Part shown: in pieces, positions 34,010 through 43,012 of the stretch
Position numbering within the stretch: position 1 is the stretch's first letter
Layout: every line of letters starts with the position of its first letter
Assembly (NCBI RefSeq): GCF_030450125.1
Contig: NZ_CP123923.1
Span: 2,294,001-2,358,000, forward strand
DNA: 64,000 nt
DNA from: Streptomyces sp. WP-1
Lineage (GTDB): Bacteria; Actinomycetota; Actinomycetes; Streptomycetales; Streptomycetaceae
Direction of reading: 5' to 3'
The notes under the pieces: model-generated
What the model was told of the DNA's origin: nothing
The model's input: the letters and a program-made list of their open reading frames with translations, nothing else
Databases searched by the model: none
Translations under genes and position numbers: made by a program

Positions 34010-34675
34010 GTGTTCGACTTTCTTGGACATTACGACGTACTGGGCGCCTTCTGGACGACGGTGCAGCTCACCCTGCTGTCGGCCGTGGGCTCCCTGGTCT
34101 GGGGCACCCTGCTGGCCGCCATGCGGGTGGGCCCGGTACCGCTGATGCGCGGCTTCGCCACCGCCTACGTGAACATCGTGCGGAACATCCCGCTCACGGT
34201 GATCATCCTGTTCTCGTCGCTCGGTCTGAACCAGACGCTGGGCATCAGTCTGGGCGCCAAGGGCTTCGACGCGATCAACTTCCGGCTGGCCGTGCTCGGT
34301 CTGATCGTCTACACCTCGGCCTTCGTGTGCGAGGCGATCCGGGCCGGCGTCAACACGGTGCCGGTCGGCCAGGCGGAGGCGGCACGGGCCATCGGCCTCA
34401 GCTTCTCCCAGGTGCTGGGCCTGGTCGTGCTCCCGCAGGCCTTCCGCGCGACCGTCGGCCCGCTGACCAACGTACTGATCGCGCTGACGAAGAACACGAC
34501 GGTGGCCGCCGCGATCAACGTGGCGGAGGCGGCCCTGCTGATGAAGAAGATGATCGAGAACGAGGCGCAGCTGATGACGATCTCGGCGGTCATCGCCTTC
34601 GGCTTCGTCTGCCTGACCCTGCCGACCGGCCTGATCCTCGGCTGGGTGGGCAAGAAGGTGGCGGTGAAGCGATGA
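34010..34675 (+). CDS. gluC: Glutamate ABC transporter permease
   Basis: A 221-residue HisM-type permease with about five transmembrane helices and the EAA loop (Glu-Ala-Ala-Arg-Ala-Ile-Gly-Leu-Ser) that contacts the ATPase. The GTG start follows GGGAGA. Its stop overlaps the gluD start as ATGA, which indicates translational coupling. Confidence 0.94.
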   Translation: MFDFLGHYDVLGAFWTTVQLTLLSAVGSLVWGTLLAAMRVGPVPLMRGFATAYVNIVRNIPLTVIILFSSLGLNQTLGISLGAKGFDAINFRLAVLGLIVYTSAFVCEAIRAGVNTVPVGQAEAARAIGLSFSQVLGLVVLPQAFRATVGPLTNVLIALTKNTTVAAAINVAEAALLMKKMIENEAQLMTISAVIAFGFVCLTLPTGLILGWVGKKVAVKR

Positions 34676-35607
34676 CTTCGGTCCTGTACGACGCTCCGGG
34701 ACCCCGCGCCAGGCGGCGCAACGTCCTGTACACGGCGGCCTTCCTGGTCGTCCTCGCGGCCCTCGTCTGGTGGGTCTACAGCGCCCTGGACGACAAGGGC
34801 CAGCTGGAGTGGGCCCTGTGGAAGCCGTTCTTCTCCGGTTCCGAGGCGTACACCACGTACATCTGGCCGGGGCTGCGGAAGACCCTGGAGGCGGCGGCGC
34901 TCGCGATGGTCATCGCGCTCCCGCTGGGCGCGGTCCTCGGCATCGCGCGGCTCTCGGACCACGCCTGGGTACGGGTGATCGCCGCGGTCCTGGTCGAATT
35001 CTTCCGCGCGATCCCCGTACTGGTCCTGATGATCTTCGGCCTCGCGCTCTTCGCCCAGTACACCGGCGTCAGTTCGGACGACCGGCCGTTCTACGCGGTC
35101 GTCACCGGCCTGGTGCTGTACAACGCGTCGGTGCTCGCGGAGATCGTCCGCGCGGGCATCCTCTCGCTGCCCAAGGGCCAGTCCGAGGCGGCCCTGGCGA
35201 TCGGCCTGCGCAAGGGCCAGCTGATGCGGCTCGTACTGCTGCCGCAGTCGGTCACCGTGATGCTCCCGGCGATCGTCAGCCAGCTGGTGGTCATCGTGAA
35301 GGACACCGCCCTCGGCGGCGCGGTCCTCACCTTCCCCGAACTGCTGGCCTCGGCCAACACGATGAGCGGCTACTACGGCAACTTCATCGCCTCGCTCACC
35401 GTCGTAGCCGTGATCTACGTGCTCATCAACTTCTCGCTGACCTCCTTCGCGCACTGGCTGGAGGGCCGGCTGCGGCGGGGCAAGAAGTCGACCGGCGCGG
35501 TGCTGGGCGCGCAGGACGTGGCGGACATCGCGGGCACGGCGGCGACCGGCGCGGATCCGGCCGGTTCTCTCTCCGGCATCGGTGACATCAACGACACCAA
35601 GAAGTGA
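34672..35607 (+). CDS. gluD: Glutamate ABC transporter permease
   Basis: A 311-residue permease paired with GluC. It has an N-terminal membrane helix at 22-42, a permease core with the EAA-type motif Glu-Ala-Ala-Leu-Ala-Ile-Gly-Leu-Arg, and Pro-Glu-Leu-Leu-Ala-Ser. About 40 hydrophilic residues at the C-terminus (Gly/Ala/Asp-rich) extend beyond the membrane part. The ATG overlaps the gluC stop by four bases, and a strong terminator follows. Confidence 0.94.
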   Translation: MTSVLYDAPGPRARRRNVLYTAAFLVVLAALVWWVYSALDDKGQLEWALWKPFFSGSEAYTTYIWPGLRKTLEAAALAMVIALPLGAVLGIARLSDHAWVRVIAAVLVEFFRAIPVLVLMIFGLALFAQYTGVSSDDRPFYAVVTGLVLYNASVLAEIVRAGILSLPKGQSEAALAIGLRKGQLMRLVLLPQSVTVMLPAIVSQLVVIVKDTALGGAVLTFPELLASANTMSGYYGNFIASLTVVAVIYVLINFSLTSFAHWLEGRLRRGKKSTGAVLGAQDVADIAGTAATGADPAGSLSGIGDINDTKK

Positions 35608-35632
35608 CGATCATTCAATCAAATGATTCGGC

Positions 35633-35663
35633 CGGGGGCGGTGGCATGACGCCACCGCCCCCG
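35633..35663. terminator. Terminator of gluABCD
   Basis: A perfect 13-bp stem (35633-35645 with 35651-35663) with the loop ATGAC. An AT-rich dyad ATCATT-CAATCA-AATGAT at 35610-35627 lies just before it. Confidence 0.88.
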
Positions 35664-35784
35664 AGGGTCACTTGACGCATACTCTGCCAATGGGTTGCAT
35701 ACCTTCTGTGATCGTGCACCCGGCCTCACCTTGCTGTTCACCCACCGCCGTCGAGGCATCGCCGCGGACAGGGGGCACCGCGCC

Positions 35785-37386
35785 GTGGACCCGGTGATCA
35801 TCGTCGGAGCGGGACCCGTCGGGCTCACGCTCGCCCTGGCGCTGGCCCGCCAGGAGGTGCCGGCCGTCGTCCTGGACGAGGGCCCCGGCAAGGAGGAGCC
35901 CCGCCCGGCACGCACCGTCGTCCTGCGCCCCGACACGGCCGCGCTGCTGGAACGGCTGGCCGGGACGGCCCTCGACCACCACGGCGTGCGCTGGAGCGGG
36001 TGGCGCTCGATGCGCCGCAAGCAGGTGGTGAGCGAGATCGCCTTCGCCCCGGACGAGCCCGCCCCGGTGCACATCGCCCAGCATGTGGTCTCGGGCCTGC
36101 TGCGGGCGGCCGCCGCCGGCCAGCCGCTCGTGGAGATCGCCACCGACAGCCGCCTGGACTCGATCGAGCAGGAGACCTCCGGCGTCACCGCGCACACCCG
36201 GGGCCCCAAGGGCACCTGGTGGCGCGGTAGTTACCTGGTGGGCTGCGACGGCACCCGCTCGACCGTGCGCAAGCTCCAGGACATCCGCTTCCCCGGCCGT
36301 ACGGCGGTGGAGCGGCACGCCGTCGCCGCACTGCGCGCGGAACTCCCCTGGGAGGACCAGGCACTGCTCCACCGGATGCCGCCGTGGCGGTCCTCCGGGC
36401 CCTTCGCCGGGGAGGTGTCCGCCCGCCCCCTGCCGGACGGCGCCTGGCGCCTGGACTGGCTGCTGCCACCGGGCAAGGACCTCGTCACGCCCGAACTCCT
36501 GGTGGCCCGGATCCGCGAGACCCTCGCGGGCTGGACCGACGGCACGACACCGGCGTACGACCTCCTCGACACCGGCGTCCACACGGTGCACCACCGGCTG
36601 GCCCGGCGGTGGCGCGACGGCCGGGTCTTCCTCGCCGGGGACGCGGCGCATCTGCTCGGCGCGCTGGGCACCCAGGGTCTCGACGAGGGGCTGCGGGACG
36701 CCGACAACCTGTCCTGGAAGCTCGCCGCCGCCTGGCACCACGGGCCGCACGAGGCACTGCTCGACAGCTACCAGGAGGAGCGGCGCGCGGTGGTCGCCGC
36801 CCGGCTGCGCGCCACCGACCAGGCGCTGCCGGGGCTGCGCGGCGGAGGCGGACTGCGGCACATCGTCCCGGGCACGGCCCGCGGCCACGACGCCCTCCTC
36901 ACCGACGGCCATCTGGGCCGCGGGGCACTCGGCGCGCCGGGCGCGTACGCCGCCTCCCCGCTCACGCCCCGCCCCCTCCAGGGCGAGATCCCCGTCGACA
37001 CGCCGCGCGGCGCCCCGGTGACGGACGTCCGTGTCACGGCGGAGGACGGCTCCTTCGTCCGCCTGCGCGACCGCCTCGGCCGCGGCGCGCTGCTCGTCCT
37101 GCTGATCGCTCCCGGCACCGGCGTCTGGGACCGCAAGCACTGGGTCTCGGCGGGCGTGATGCCCCGCCTGGCCGCCGCGGTGACGGCCCTGCCGCACCCC
37201 GCCGAACTGCTCGTCGCCGAGAGCTACCCCGGCGCCCCGGCCCACAGCGTCCTCCTGGTACGCCCCGACGGCCACCTGGTCACCGCCCTGACCGGCGTCC
37301 GCCCCGCCGACCTGTACACGGCGGCTGAGGCGACGGTCGGCGGAGCGGTGGCGGTGGCAGAGGAAGTTGAGGCGGGGGTGCGTTGA
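35785..37386 (+). CDS. FAD-dependent aromatic-type monooxygenase
   Basis: A 533-residue flavoprotein of the PheA/TfdB-like hydroxylase group. The FAD Rossmann motif Gly-Ala-Gly-Pro-Val-Gly lies at residues 8-13, the second FAD motif Gly-Asp-Ala-Ala-His-Leu-Leu near 280, and a C-terminal thioredoxin-like domain as in phenol hydroxylases. The substrate is unknown; family members hydroxylate aromatics with NAD(P)H. The GTG at 35785 begins Met-Asp-Pro-Val-Ile-Ile-Val-Gly-Ala-Gly, the usual start; the 30 upstream codons of the open frame are not convincing. It stands alone between the glu operon and the cysteine dioxygenase operon, and no MarR/TetR regulator is adjacent. Confidence 0.9.
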   Translation: MDPVIIVGAGPVGLTLALALARQEVPAVVLDEGPGKEEPRPARTVVLRPDTAALLERLAGTALDHHGVRWSGWRSMRRKQVVSEIAFAPDEPAPVHIAQHVVSGLLRAAAAGQPLVEIATDSRLDSIEQETSGVTAHTRGPKGTWWRGSYLVGCDGTRSTVRKLQDIRFPGRTAVERHAVAALRAELPWEDQALLHRMPPWRSSGPFAGEVSARPLPDGAWRLDWLLPPGKDLVTPELLVARIRETLAGWTDGTTPAYDLLDTGVHTVHHRLARRWRDGRVFLAGDAAHLLGALGTQGLDEGLRDADNLSWKLAAAWHHGPHEALLDSYQEERRAVVAARLRATDQALPGLRGGGGLRHIVPGTARGHDALLTDGHLGRGALGAPGAYAASPLTPRPLQGEIPVDTPRGAPVTDVRVTAEDGSFVRLRDRLGRGALLVLLIAPGTGVWDRKHWVSAGVMPRLAAAVTALPHPAELLVAESYPGAPAHSVLLVRPDGHLVTALTGVRPADLYTAAEATVGGAVAVAEEVEAGVR

Positions 37387-37581
37387 CGGGGGCCGCCCAG
37401 GCCCGAGGCACGCTCGCGAAGGACCCCGGGCGCGCACAGGGCCCGCACTCGGGCGTGCTCGGAGGCGCACTCGGGGCGTGCACCACACCTGAGCCCTCCG
37501 TCGTCCCGCTCCCTGCTCCCCTCGGCGCTCCCTCCCGCTCCCCCGCGCGCCGTCACCCTCCGTCCACATCGTGACCGTCTG

Positions 37582-37611
37582 TTGACCGCCATTTCGGCGG
37601 CGTGCTGTACT
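37582..37611 (+). promoter_or_regulatory. Promoter of the leader peptide-cysteine dioxygenase operon
   Basis: TTGACC at 37582-37587 and TGTACT at 37606-37611 are separated by 18 bases. A start seven bases after the -10 box would fall on the GTG at 37618, predicting a leaderless mRNA. Confidence 0.55.
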
Positions 37612-37617
37612 CCCGTC

Positions 37618-37704
37618 GTGACCGACACCTGTGTACGCCTGTGGCGGAGGGTCCATATGGACCTCGTCCGCTACGCGGGCTGTGTGTGTCGGCCGTCCTG
37701 CTGA
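37618..37704 (+). CDS. 28-residue Cys-containing leader peptide
   Basis: A GTG-started frame, too short for usual gene lists, encodes 28 residues: Val-Thr-Asp-Thr-Cys-Val-Arg-Leu-Trp-Arg-Arg-Val-His, then Met-Asp-Leu-Val-Arg-Tyr-Ala-Gly-Cys-Val-Cys-Arg-Pro-Ser-Cys and TGA at 37702. Four cysteines, three of them in the last seven residues, precede a cysteine-degrading enzyme gene by 71 bases. The Arg-Arg-x-His-x-Asp-Leu-x-Arg...Cys pattern resembles short peptides I recall being annotated as putative leader peptides before sulfur genes in Streptomyces. No Shine-Dalgarno is present, but a promoter is placed so that the GTG is the first transcribed base. Translation speed over the Cys codons could report cysteinyl-tRNA supply. 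A hairpin at 37727-37746 lies between it and the dioxygenase start. Confidence 0.7.
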   Translation: MTDTCVRLWRRVHMDLVRYAGCVCRPSC

Positions 37705-37726
37705 ATTCGCATCCCCCCTTTTTCTC

Positions 37727-37746
37727 CGGGCGCCGCCGTGCGCCCG
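37727..37746 (+). promoter_or_regulatory. Possible attenuator hairpin
   Basis: CGGGCGC-CGCCGT-GCGCCCG is a perfect 7-bp stem-loop between the leader peptide stop and the dioxygenase start, following a C/T-rich tract. It ends 29 bases before the GTG at 37776. Confidence 0.45.
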
Positions 37747-37775
37747 TTCCGCGAACCCTCTTCAGGACGGTGCAC

Positions 37776-38321
37776 GTGTCCCTCTCGTCCCCCTCGACGT
37801 CCCCTTCGGCGCCCCCCGCCACCGGCTCCGCGCCGACGCAGACGGACCTCCTCGCGTTCGTACGGCGCGCTGCGGCCGACGCCGGGCTGCTCGCCTCTCT
37901 CCCGCTGGATCCGGAGGGCCGCACCTGGGTGCGGCTGGAGGGTCCCGGCGGCAGCGAGGCCTGGCTGATCGGCTGGCCGCCCGGTACCGGCACCGGGTGG
38001 CACGACCACGCCGAGTCCGTCGGCGCCTTCCTCACCGCCTCCGGCGAACTCAAGGAGAACTCGCTCGCCGCCCGGCTGCCCACCGACGGCTGGAAGACCC
38101 TGGAACTCACCGAGGGCGTGGACCGCGAGCGCCGGCTGCCCTCCGGACAGGGCCGCACCTTCGGCCGCCACCATGTGCACGAGGTCCTCAACGAGTCCCC
38201 CGACCGACACGCGATCTCCGTCCACGCCTACTACCCACCGCTCCCCCGCATCCGCCGCTACAGTCGCTCGGGCCAGGTGCTGCGCCTGGAGCAGGTCGAA
38301 CGCCCGGAGGACTGGCAGTGA
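37776..38321 (+). CDS. Cysteine dioxygenase
   Basis: A 181-residue cupin enzyme that oxidises L-cysteine to cysteine sulfinate with O2. The iron-binding 3-His set is visible: His76-Asp-His78 in Gly-Trp-His-Asp-His-Ala-Glu-Ser and His135 in Arg-His-His-Val-His-Glu-Val-Leu-Asn. The GTG at 37776 follows AGGACGG at about seven bases; the longer frame runs across the leader peptide and is not used. Its stop overlaps the rhodanese start (GTGA), so the two are translationally coupled. The first 20 residues are a Ser/Pro-rich tail not needed by the fold. Regulation by the upstream Cys leader is likely. Confidence 0.93.
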   Translation: MSLSSPSTSPSAPPATGSAPTQTDLLAFVRRAAADAGLLASLPLDPEGRTWVRLEGPGGSEAWLIGWPPGTGTGWHDHAESVGAFLTASGELKENSLAARLPTDGWKTLELTEGVDRERRLPSGQGRTFGRHHVHEVLNESPDRHAISVHAYYPPLPRIRRYSRSGQVLRLEQVERPEDWQ

Positions 38322-38731
38322 GCGCCGCCCCAGACCAACACCCGGTCGGCATCGACGAGTTGCTGGAGCGGGTCCGCACCGGCTACCGACGCGTCGAGGC
38401 ACGGGAGGCGTACGACACCGCGCGCACCGGTGAGGCCCTGCTGGTCGACATCCGGTACGCGGCGCTGCGCGAGCGGGACGGGCTGATCCCCGGCGCCGTC
38501 GTCGTCGAGCGCAACGAACTGGAGTGGCGCCTGGACCCCCAGGGCAGCCACCGCCTCCCCGAGGCCACCGGCCACGACCTGCGCATCGTGCTGATCTGCA
38601 ACGAGGGCTACGCCTCCTCCCTCGCCGCCGCCTCCCTCCACCGACTCGGCCTGCACCGGGCCACCGATCTGGTCGGCGGCTTCCAGTCCTGGCGCTCGGC
38701 CGGCCTGCCGGTGATCCCGTCGGGGACCTGA
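38318..38731 (+). CDS. Rhodanese-like sulfurtransferase
   Basis: A 137-residue single rhodanese domain. The catalytic Cys94 sits in the loop Cys-Asn-Glu-Gly-Tyr-Ala-Ser-Ser, an active-site loop of rhodanese length. Asp44 and Arg46 in Leu-Val-Asp-Ile-Arg are the usual supporting residues. It is coupled to the cysteine dioxygenase by a GTGA overlap, which suggests a role in handling sulfane sulfur or sulfite derived from cysteine breakdown. Confidence 0.92.
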   Translation: MSAAPDQHPVGIDELLERVRTGYRRVEAREAYDTARTGEALLVDIRYAALRERDGLIPGAVVVERNELEWRLDPQGSHRLPEATGHDLRIVLICNEGYASSLAAASLHRLGLHRATDLVGGFQSWRSAGLPVIPSGT

Positions 38732-39104
38732 CCCCTGCTCCTCCACCAGGGCGAGCAGGCTCGCGGTCGCGACGACGGGGCGTGCCTTCAGCTTCCTGGA
38801 TCCGGGGTATCGGCACATTGCGGCGACCCGGTGTCCTGAACCTGGGGTGATCCCCCGTCGTCTCAACCCGTCGGCACGCCTCTCTCACCCCATCCACACG
38901 CCTCGCCAACGCGTGGTCACGCCCGCCGGTTCACCGGCCCGCGCCGTCATCCGCCCCTCAGCCCGCCCGACAGTCCGACGGCTCGCCACCCGGCCCTGGT
39001 CCCGCCCGCCGCGCCACCGCCCCGCCCGCCGTGGCCCGACGAAGCTCCTCACCGCTCCCTCGCCCCGCACGTCACCCCGACGACTCGCCCCGCAAGGCGC
39101 GTCG
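38732..39104. other. Intergenic region between rhodanese and recX
   Basis: A 373-base gap between convergent genes. A minus-strand frame (ending inside the rhodanese gene) and plus-strand Arg/Pro-rich frames cross it, but none has a ribosome binding site or family resemblance. I see no hairpin of terminator strength and no repeat. Confidence 0.5.
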
Positions 39105-39917
39105 TCAGAAGTCGGACTCCCCGAGAAAGTCCGCGTCCTCGCCCTCCTCCTCCAAAGCCCGGCGGACGATGCGCAGAGACATCCCCTCGGGGTATCCCTT
39201 GCGGGCGAGCATGCCGGCGAGGCGGCGGATGCGCTTGTCACGGTCGAGGCCCCGGGTGGCACGCAGCTTGCGGGCGACGAGTTCCCGGGCGGTCTCCTCC
39301 TCCTGGTCGGGGTCGAGCTGTCCGACCGCCTCCTCGATCAGCGTCGAGTCGACCCCCTTGGTGCGCAGCTCCCGGGCGAGGGCCCGCCGGGCCAGTCCCC
39401 GGCCGTGGTGCCGGGACTCCACCCAGGCGTCCGCGAACGCCCCGTCGTCGATCAGTCCGGCCTCCTCGAACCGCGACAGCACCTCCTCGGCCACGTCCTC
39501 GGGGATCTCCCGCTTGCGCAGGGCGTCCGCGAGCTGCTTCCGGGTGCGCGGGGTCCCGGTCAGCAGGCGCAGGCAGATCGCCCGTGCCCGCTCGGCCGGG
39601 TCCCCCGAAGGCTCCCCCCGCTCGGCCCTCGACGAGGAGGCGGCACCTCCGTCCTCACCGGACGGCTCCCCGAAGCCGCCCCGTCGGCGGCCCCGACGAC
39701 CCCGGCCGCCCCGGGAACCGGGACCGGTCGAGCCGCCCCCGGACGGCTCCCCGCTCACGTCGCCCGGCAGGGCGCCGTCCCCGTATACGTCGTCTCCACC
39801 GGCCGCGTACGCGTCGTCACCGCCCGGGGCATACGCCGGGTGATCCCCGGTGCCCCTCCCCCGTGAGGCACCGGGGGTGGCGTACTCGTACTCGGACCAG
39901 TCGGTTCGTCGTGTCAC
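39105..39917 (-). CDS. recX: RecA regulator RecX
   Basis: A 270-residue RecX. The three-helix repeat domain occupies about residues 105-265 (Arg-Ala-Arg-Ala-Ile-Cys-Leu-Arg-Leu-Leu, Glu-Ala-Gly-Leu-Ile-Asp-Asp, Lys-Gly-Tyr-Pro-Glu). RecX caps RecA filaments and limits RecA activity. The first 100 residues are a Gly/Asp/Arg-rich low-complexity extension, longer than in most homologues. GTG start two bases after the recA stop, so translation is probably coupled to recA. Confidence 0.94.
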   Translation of the reverse strand: MTRRTDWSEYEYATPGASRGRGTGDHPAYAPGGDDAYAAGGDDVYGDGALPGDVSGEPSGGGSTGPGSRGGRGRRGRRRGGFGEPSGEDGGAASSSRAERGEPSGDPAERARAICLRLLTGTPRTRKQLADALRKREIPEDVAEEVLSRFEEAGLIDDGAFADAWVESRHHGRGLARRALARELRTKGVDSTLIEEAVGQLDPDQEEETARELVARKLRATRGLDRDKRIRRLAGMLARKGYPEGMSLRIVRRALEEEGEDADFLGESDF

Positions 39918-39919
39918 GG

Positions 39920-41041
39920 TCAGCTCTTGGCAGCGGCGGCCTTGGGCTTGGCTGCCTTGGCGGCCGGGGCGGCCGTCTTGGCGGTGTCCTCGGCCGGGGC
40001 GGCACCCGCGGCGTCCGCACCGGGCTCGGCCGACGGCTCCTCGGGCCGGACACCCACGCCCAGCTTCTCCTTGATCTTCTTCTCGATCTCGTTGGCCAGG
40101 TCGGGGTTGTCCTTGAGGAAGTTGCGCGCGTTCTCCTTGCCCTGGCCGAGCTGGTCGCCCTCGTACGTGTACCAGGCGCCGGCCTTGCGGACGAAGCCGT
40201 GCTCCACGCCCATGTCGATCAGACCGCCCTCGCGGCTGATGCCCTGGCCGTAGAGGATGTCGAACTCGGCCTGCTTGAAGGGGGGCGCGACCTTGTTCTT
40301 GACGACCTTGCAGCGGGTGCGGTTGCCGACCGCCTCGGTGCCGTCCTTCAGGGTCTCGATGCGGCGGATGTCGATACGCACCGAGGCGTAGAACTTCAGC
40401 GCCCGGCCACCGGTCGTGGTCTCCGGGGAGCCGAACATGACGCCGATCTTCTCGCGGAGCTGGTTGATGAAGATGGCGGTGGTCTTGGACTGGTTGAGCG
40501 CGCTGGTGATCTTCCGCAGCGCCTGGCTCATCAGACGGGCCTGGAGACCGACGTGGCTGTCGCCCATCTCGCCCTCGATCTCCGCGCGCGGCACGAGCGC
40601 GGCGACGGAGTCGATGACGATCAGGTCGAGCGCGCCGGAGCGGACCAGCATGTCCACGATCTCCAGCGCCTGCTCGCCGTTGTCCGGCTGCGACAGGATC
40701 AGGTTGTCGATGTCGACGCCCAGCTTGCGCGCGTACTCGGGGTCGAGGGCGTGCTCGGCGTCCACGAACGCGACCTGGCCGCCGGCCTTCTGCGCGTTCG
40801 CCACGGCGTGCAGCGTCAGGGTCGTCTTGCCGGAGGACTCCGGTCCGTAGATCTCCACGACACGGCCGCGCGGCAGGCCGCCGACGCCGAGGGCCACGTC
40901 GAGGGCGGTCGAGCCGGTCGGGATGACCTCGATGGGCTCCCTCGACCGCTCGCCCATGCGCATGACCGCGCCCTTGCCGAATTGTCGTTCAATCTGTGCG
41001 AGTGCGGCGTCGAGCGCCTTCTCGCGGTCGGTTCCTGCCAT
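39920..41041 (-). CDS. recA: Recombinase RecA
   Basis: A 373-residue RecA. Walker A is Gly-Pro-Glu-Ser-Ser-Gly-Lys-Thr near residue 69, Walker B Asp-Leu-Ile-Val-Ile-Asp-Ser-Val, and the L1/L2 DNA-binding loops follow. The C-terminal 40 residues are an Ala/Lys-rich tail as in other Streptomyces. The ATG at 41041 matches Met-Ala-Gly-Thr-Asp-Arg-Glu-Lys; GGTGGAA lies upstream. It pairs and exchanges homologous DNA and triggers LexA cleavage. It is co-transcribed with recX and controlled by the SOS box at 41205-41220. Confidence 0.98.
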   Translation of the reverse strand: MAGTDREKALDAALAQIERQFGKGAVMRMGERSREPIEVIPTGSTALDVALGVGGLPRGRVVEIYGPESSGKTTLTLHAVANAQKAGGQVAFVDAEHALDPEYARKLGVDIDNLILSQPDNGEQALEIVDMLVRSGALDLIVIDSVAALVPRAEIEGEMGDSHVGLQARLMSQALRKITSALNQSKTTAIFINQLREKIGVMFGSPETTTGGRALKFYASVRIDIRRIETLKDGTEAVGNRTRCKVVKNKVAPPFKQAEFDILYGQGISREGGLIDMGVEHGFVRKAGAWYTYEGDQLGQGKENARNFLKDNPDLANEIEKKIKEKLGVGVRPEEPSAEPGADAAGAAPAEDTAKTAAPAAKAAKPKAAAAKS

Positions 41042-41204
41042 GGGTTCCACCCGGTTTGCTTGAGTCGATCGCTTCACGTCAAAGACGCTAACGCCTGCCA
41101 CTGACAACGCGCCCCGACGTCGGCCCGGCCTGTGGATAACCGGGGTGCATATCTACCCGAACCGTGACCGAATCCCCGGTCCACAGCCTCGCCGGAGCCT
41201 TCAT

Positions 41205-41220
41205 AAGAATGGATGTTCGA
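41205..41220. promoter_or_regulatory. LexA-binding SOS box of recA
   Basis: Read on the minus strand, TCGAACATCCATTCTT keeps the strong half TCGAAC and a degenerate second half (ATTC). It lies 164 bases upstream of recA, and the spacing suggests a leader of about 100 bases or more. Confidence 0.75.
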
Positions 41221-41287
41221 TTTTCGTGTCAAGCGACACCCCGTCGTGTCGGGGTGTCACTTCGGGAGTCGCGGTGCGGGCGGTCCG

Positions 41288-42532
41288 CTACCGCCGGACG
41301 CGCGCGGCCCTGAGCCGCGCGAGCACGCCGGAGCCACCCTGCGTCCGCACGCGGTGCCCGTTCACACGGGGGTCGTCGGTGACGTCGTACCGCTTCACAT
41401 AGGCGCCCAGGAACGCCTGGAGGGTGGCCACGGCGGGGATGGAGATCAGCGCGCCGACGGCGCCCAGCAGGGCCGTGCCGACGATGACCGAGCCGAAGGC
41501 GACGGCGGGGTGGATGTCGACGCTCTTGGCGGTCAGCTTGGGCTGGAGCATGTAGTTCTCGAACTGCTGGTAGATCACGACGAAGACCAGCACCCACACC
41601 GCGTACCAGGGGGCGACGGTGAACGCGATCAGCATCGGCAGCGCGCCCGCGAGATAGGTGCCGATGGTGGGGATGAACTGCGAGACCAGCCCCACCCAGA
41701 CGCCGAGCACGGGCGCGTACGGCACGCCCAGGGCTTCCAGCAGGATGTAGTGCGCGATGCCGGAGACGAGCGCCATGAGGCCGCGCGAGTAGAGGTAGCC
41801 GCCCGTCTTGTCGACGGCTATCTCCCAGGCGCGCAGCACCTCGGACTGACGCGCGGGCGGCAGCACCGAGCACAGGGCGCGGCGCAGCCGGGGGCCGTCG
41901 GCGGCGAAGTAGAACGAGAACAGCGCGACGGTCAGCAGCTGGAAGAGGCCGCCGAGCACCTGCTGGGACACGTCGAGGACACCGGCCGCGCTGTTCTGCG
42001 CGTACTTGCGCAGCCAGTCGGAGTGGAGCAGCCCCTCCTGGACGTCGACCCGTCTGAGGTTGGCGTGGAAGGTCTGGTTGATCCAGTGGATGAGCGAGTC
42101 CAGGTAGTCCGGGAAGCCCTCGATCATCTTGATGATCTGGCCGGCCAGCATCGATCCGAGCAGGGTGACGAACCCCGCGGCGGCGGCGGTCAGGACGAAG
42201 AAGACCAGGAAGGTGGCGAGCCCCCTGCGCATGCCGCGGGCGGCCATCCGGCTCACGGCGGGCTCGACCGCCAGGGCCAGGAAGAACGCGATCAGTATGT
42301 TGATCAGCAGCCCGGTGAGCTGGTGGAAGGCCCAGCTGCCCAGCTGGAAGGCGGCGATCAGTGCGAGCGCGAGCACCATGGCGCGCGGCAGCCAGCGCGG
42401 CATACGGGCGTCCGGCGTGCGGCCGTCCGGCGTGACGGCATCGGTGACCGGTGGCCGGTCGGTCGGCGCCGTCGGCCCCGCCGGTTCCGCGGGCCGGGTC
42501 AGCTGCTCGGTGTCCTCGTCAGTGCGTGCCAC
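41288..42532 (-). CDS. AI-2E/PerM-family membrane transporter
   Basis: About 414 residues with some eight hydrophobic segments. The cytosolic N-terminal 40 residues are Thr/Pro/Asp-rich. The family features are the central region Gly-Leu-Val-Ser-Gln-Phe-Ile-Pro-Thr-Ile-Gly and Gln-Gln-Phe-Glu-Asn-Tyr near residue 320, and a C-terminal Ile-Pro-Ala-Val-Ala. The family includes AI-2 and small-molecule exporters; the substrate is not predictable. GTG 42532 (Val-Ala-Arg-Thr-Asp) has GGGCGAG at good spacing; GTG 42550 is the alternative. It is conserved next to recA. Confidence 0.9.
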   Translation of the reverse strand: MARTDEDTEQLTRPAEPAGPTAPTDRPPVTDAVTPDGRTPDARMPRWLPRAMVLALALIAAFQLGSWAFHQLTGLLINILIAFFLALAVEPAVSRMAARGMRRGLATFLVFFVLTAAAAGFVTLLGSMLAGQIIKMIEGFPDYLDSLIHWINQTFHANLRRVDVQEGLLHSDWLRKYAQNSAAGVLDVSQQVLGGLFQLLTVALFSFYFAADGPRLRRALCSVLPPARQSEVLRAWEIAVDKTGGYLYSRGLMALVSGIAHYILLEALGVPYAPVLGVWVGLVSQFIPTIGTYLAGALPMLIAFTVAPWYAVWVLVFVVIYQQFENYMLQPKLTAKSVDIHPAVAFGSVIVGTALLGAVGALISIPAVATLQAFLGAYVKRYDVTDDPRVNGHRVRTQGGSGVLARLRAARVRR

Positions 42533-42667
42533 GCGCCAAGTCTCGCCCACTCCACCGACAAACAGCGCCCACCTGCGGCTTTCGTGACCGATCGGTGCCG
42601 TAGCGTCGACTTCACATCGGGCATACGGGGCATTTCGCCCCGGATCGGCGAGATGCCGGGGGCACGC

Positions 42668-42862
42668 TCAGCGCCGTTCCCCCGGCACGTCCATGACCGC
42701 GCACACCACGCGCCACACTTCCTTGGCCGCCCAGCCGGCGTCCAGCGCCTCGTTCACCGTGCGCCCGCCCAGCTCCGACATCACATGATCGCGCGCGAAG
42801 GTCTCGGCGTATCCCGGACCGAAGTGTTCCGCCATCCGCTGCCAGAAGACCGTCAACCGCAT
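42668..42862 (-). CDS. DUF3046 protein
   Basis: A 64-residue protein starting Met-Arg-Leu-Thr-Val-Phe-Trp-Gln-Arg-Met, with Phe-Gly-Pro-Gly-Tyr-Ala and Asp-His-Val-Met-Ser-Glu-Leu-Gly-Gly-Arg-Thr, which I recognise as DUF3046, an actinobacterial family encoded near recA. It is small, soluble and of unknown function. Confidence 0.88.
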   Translation of the reverse strand: MRLTVFWQRMAEHFGPGYAETFARDHVMSELGGRTVNEALDAGWAAKEVWRVVCAVMDVPGERR

Positions 42863-43012
42863 GAATCCCGCTCCATACCCGCTATGACCTGCACGTTTCC
42901 CGCCTCTCGCACCCTGCCTGCCCGCATCGGGCAGGAAGCGCGTGTATGTACGCAGCGTAGAACCAGAGCGGGTGCGCCCGGGCGGGCGAGGGGAGACGGC
43001 GAGGACGGCCGG

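Noticed and set aside
38258..38866. Minus-strand gene overlapping the rhodanese gene
   Set aside because: It is mostly antisense to a supported gene and the remainder has no ribosome binding site or known family.
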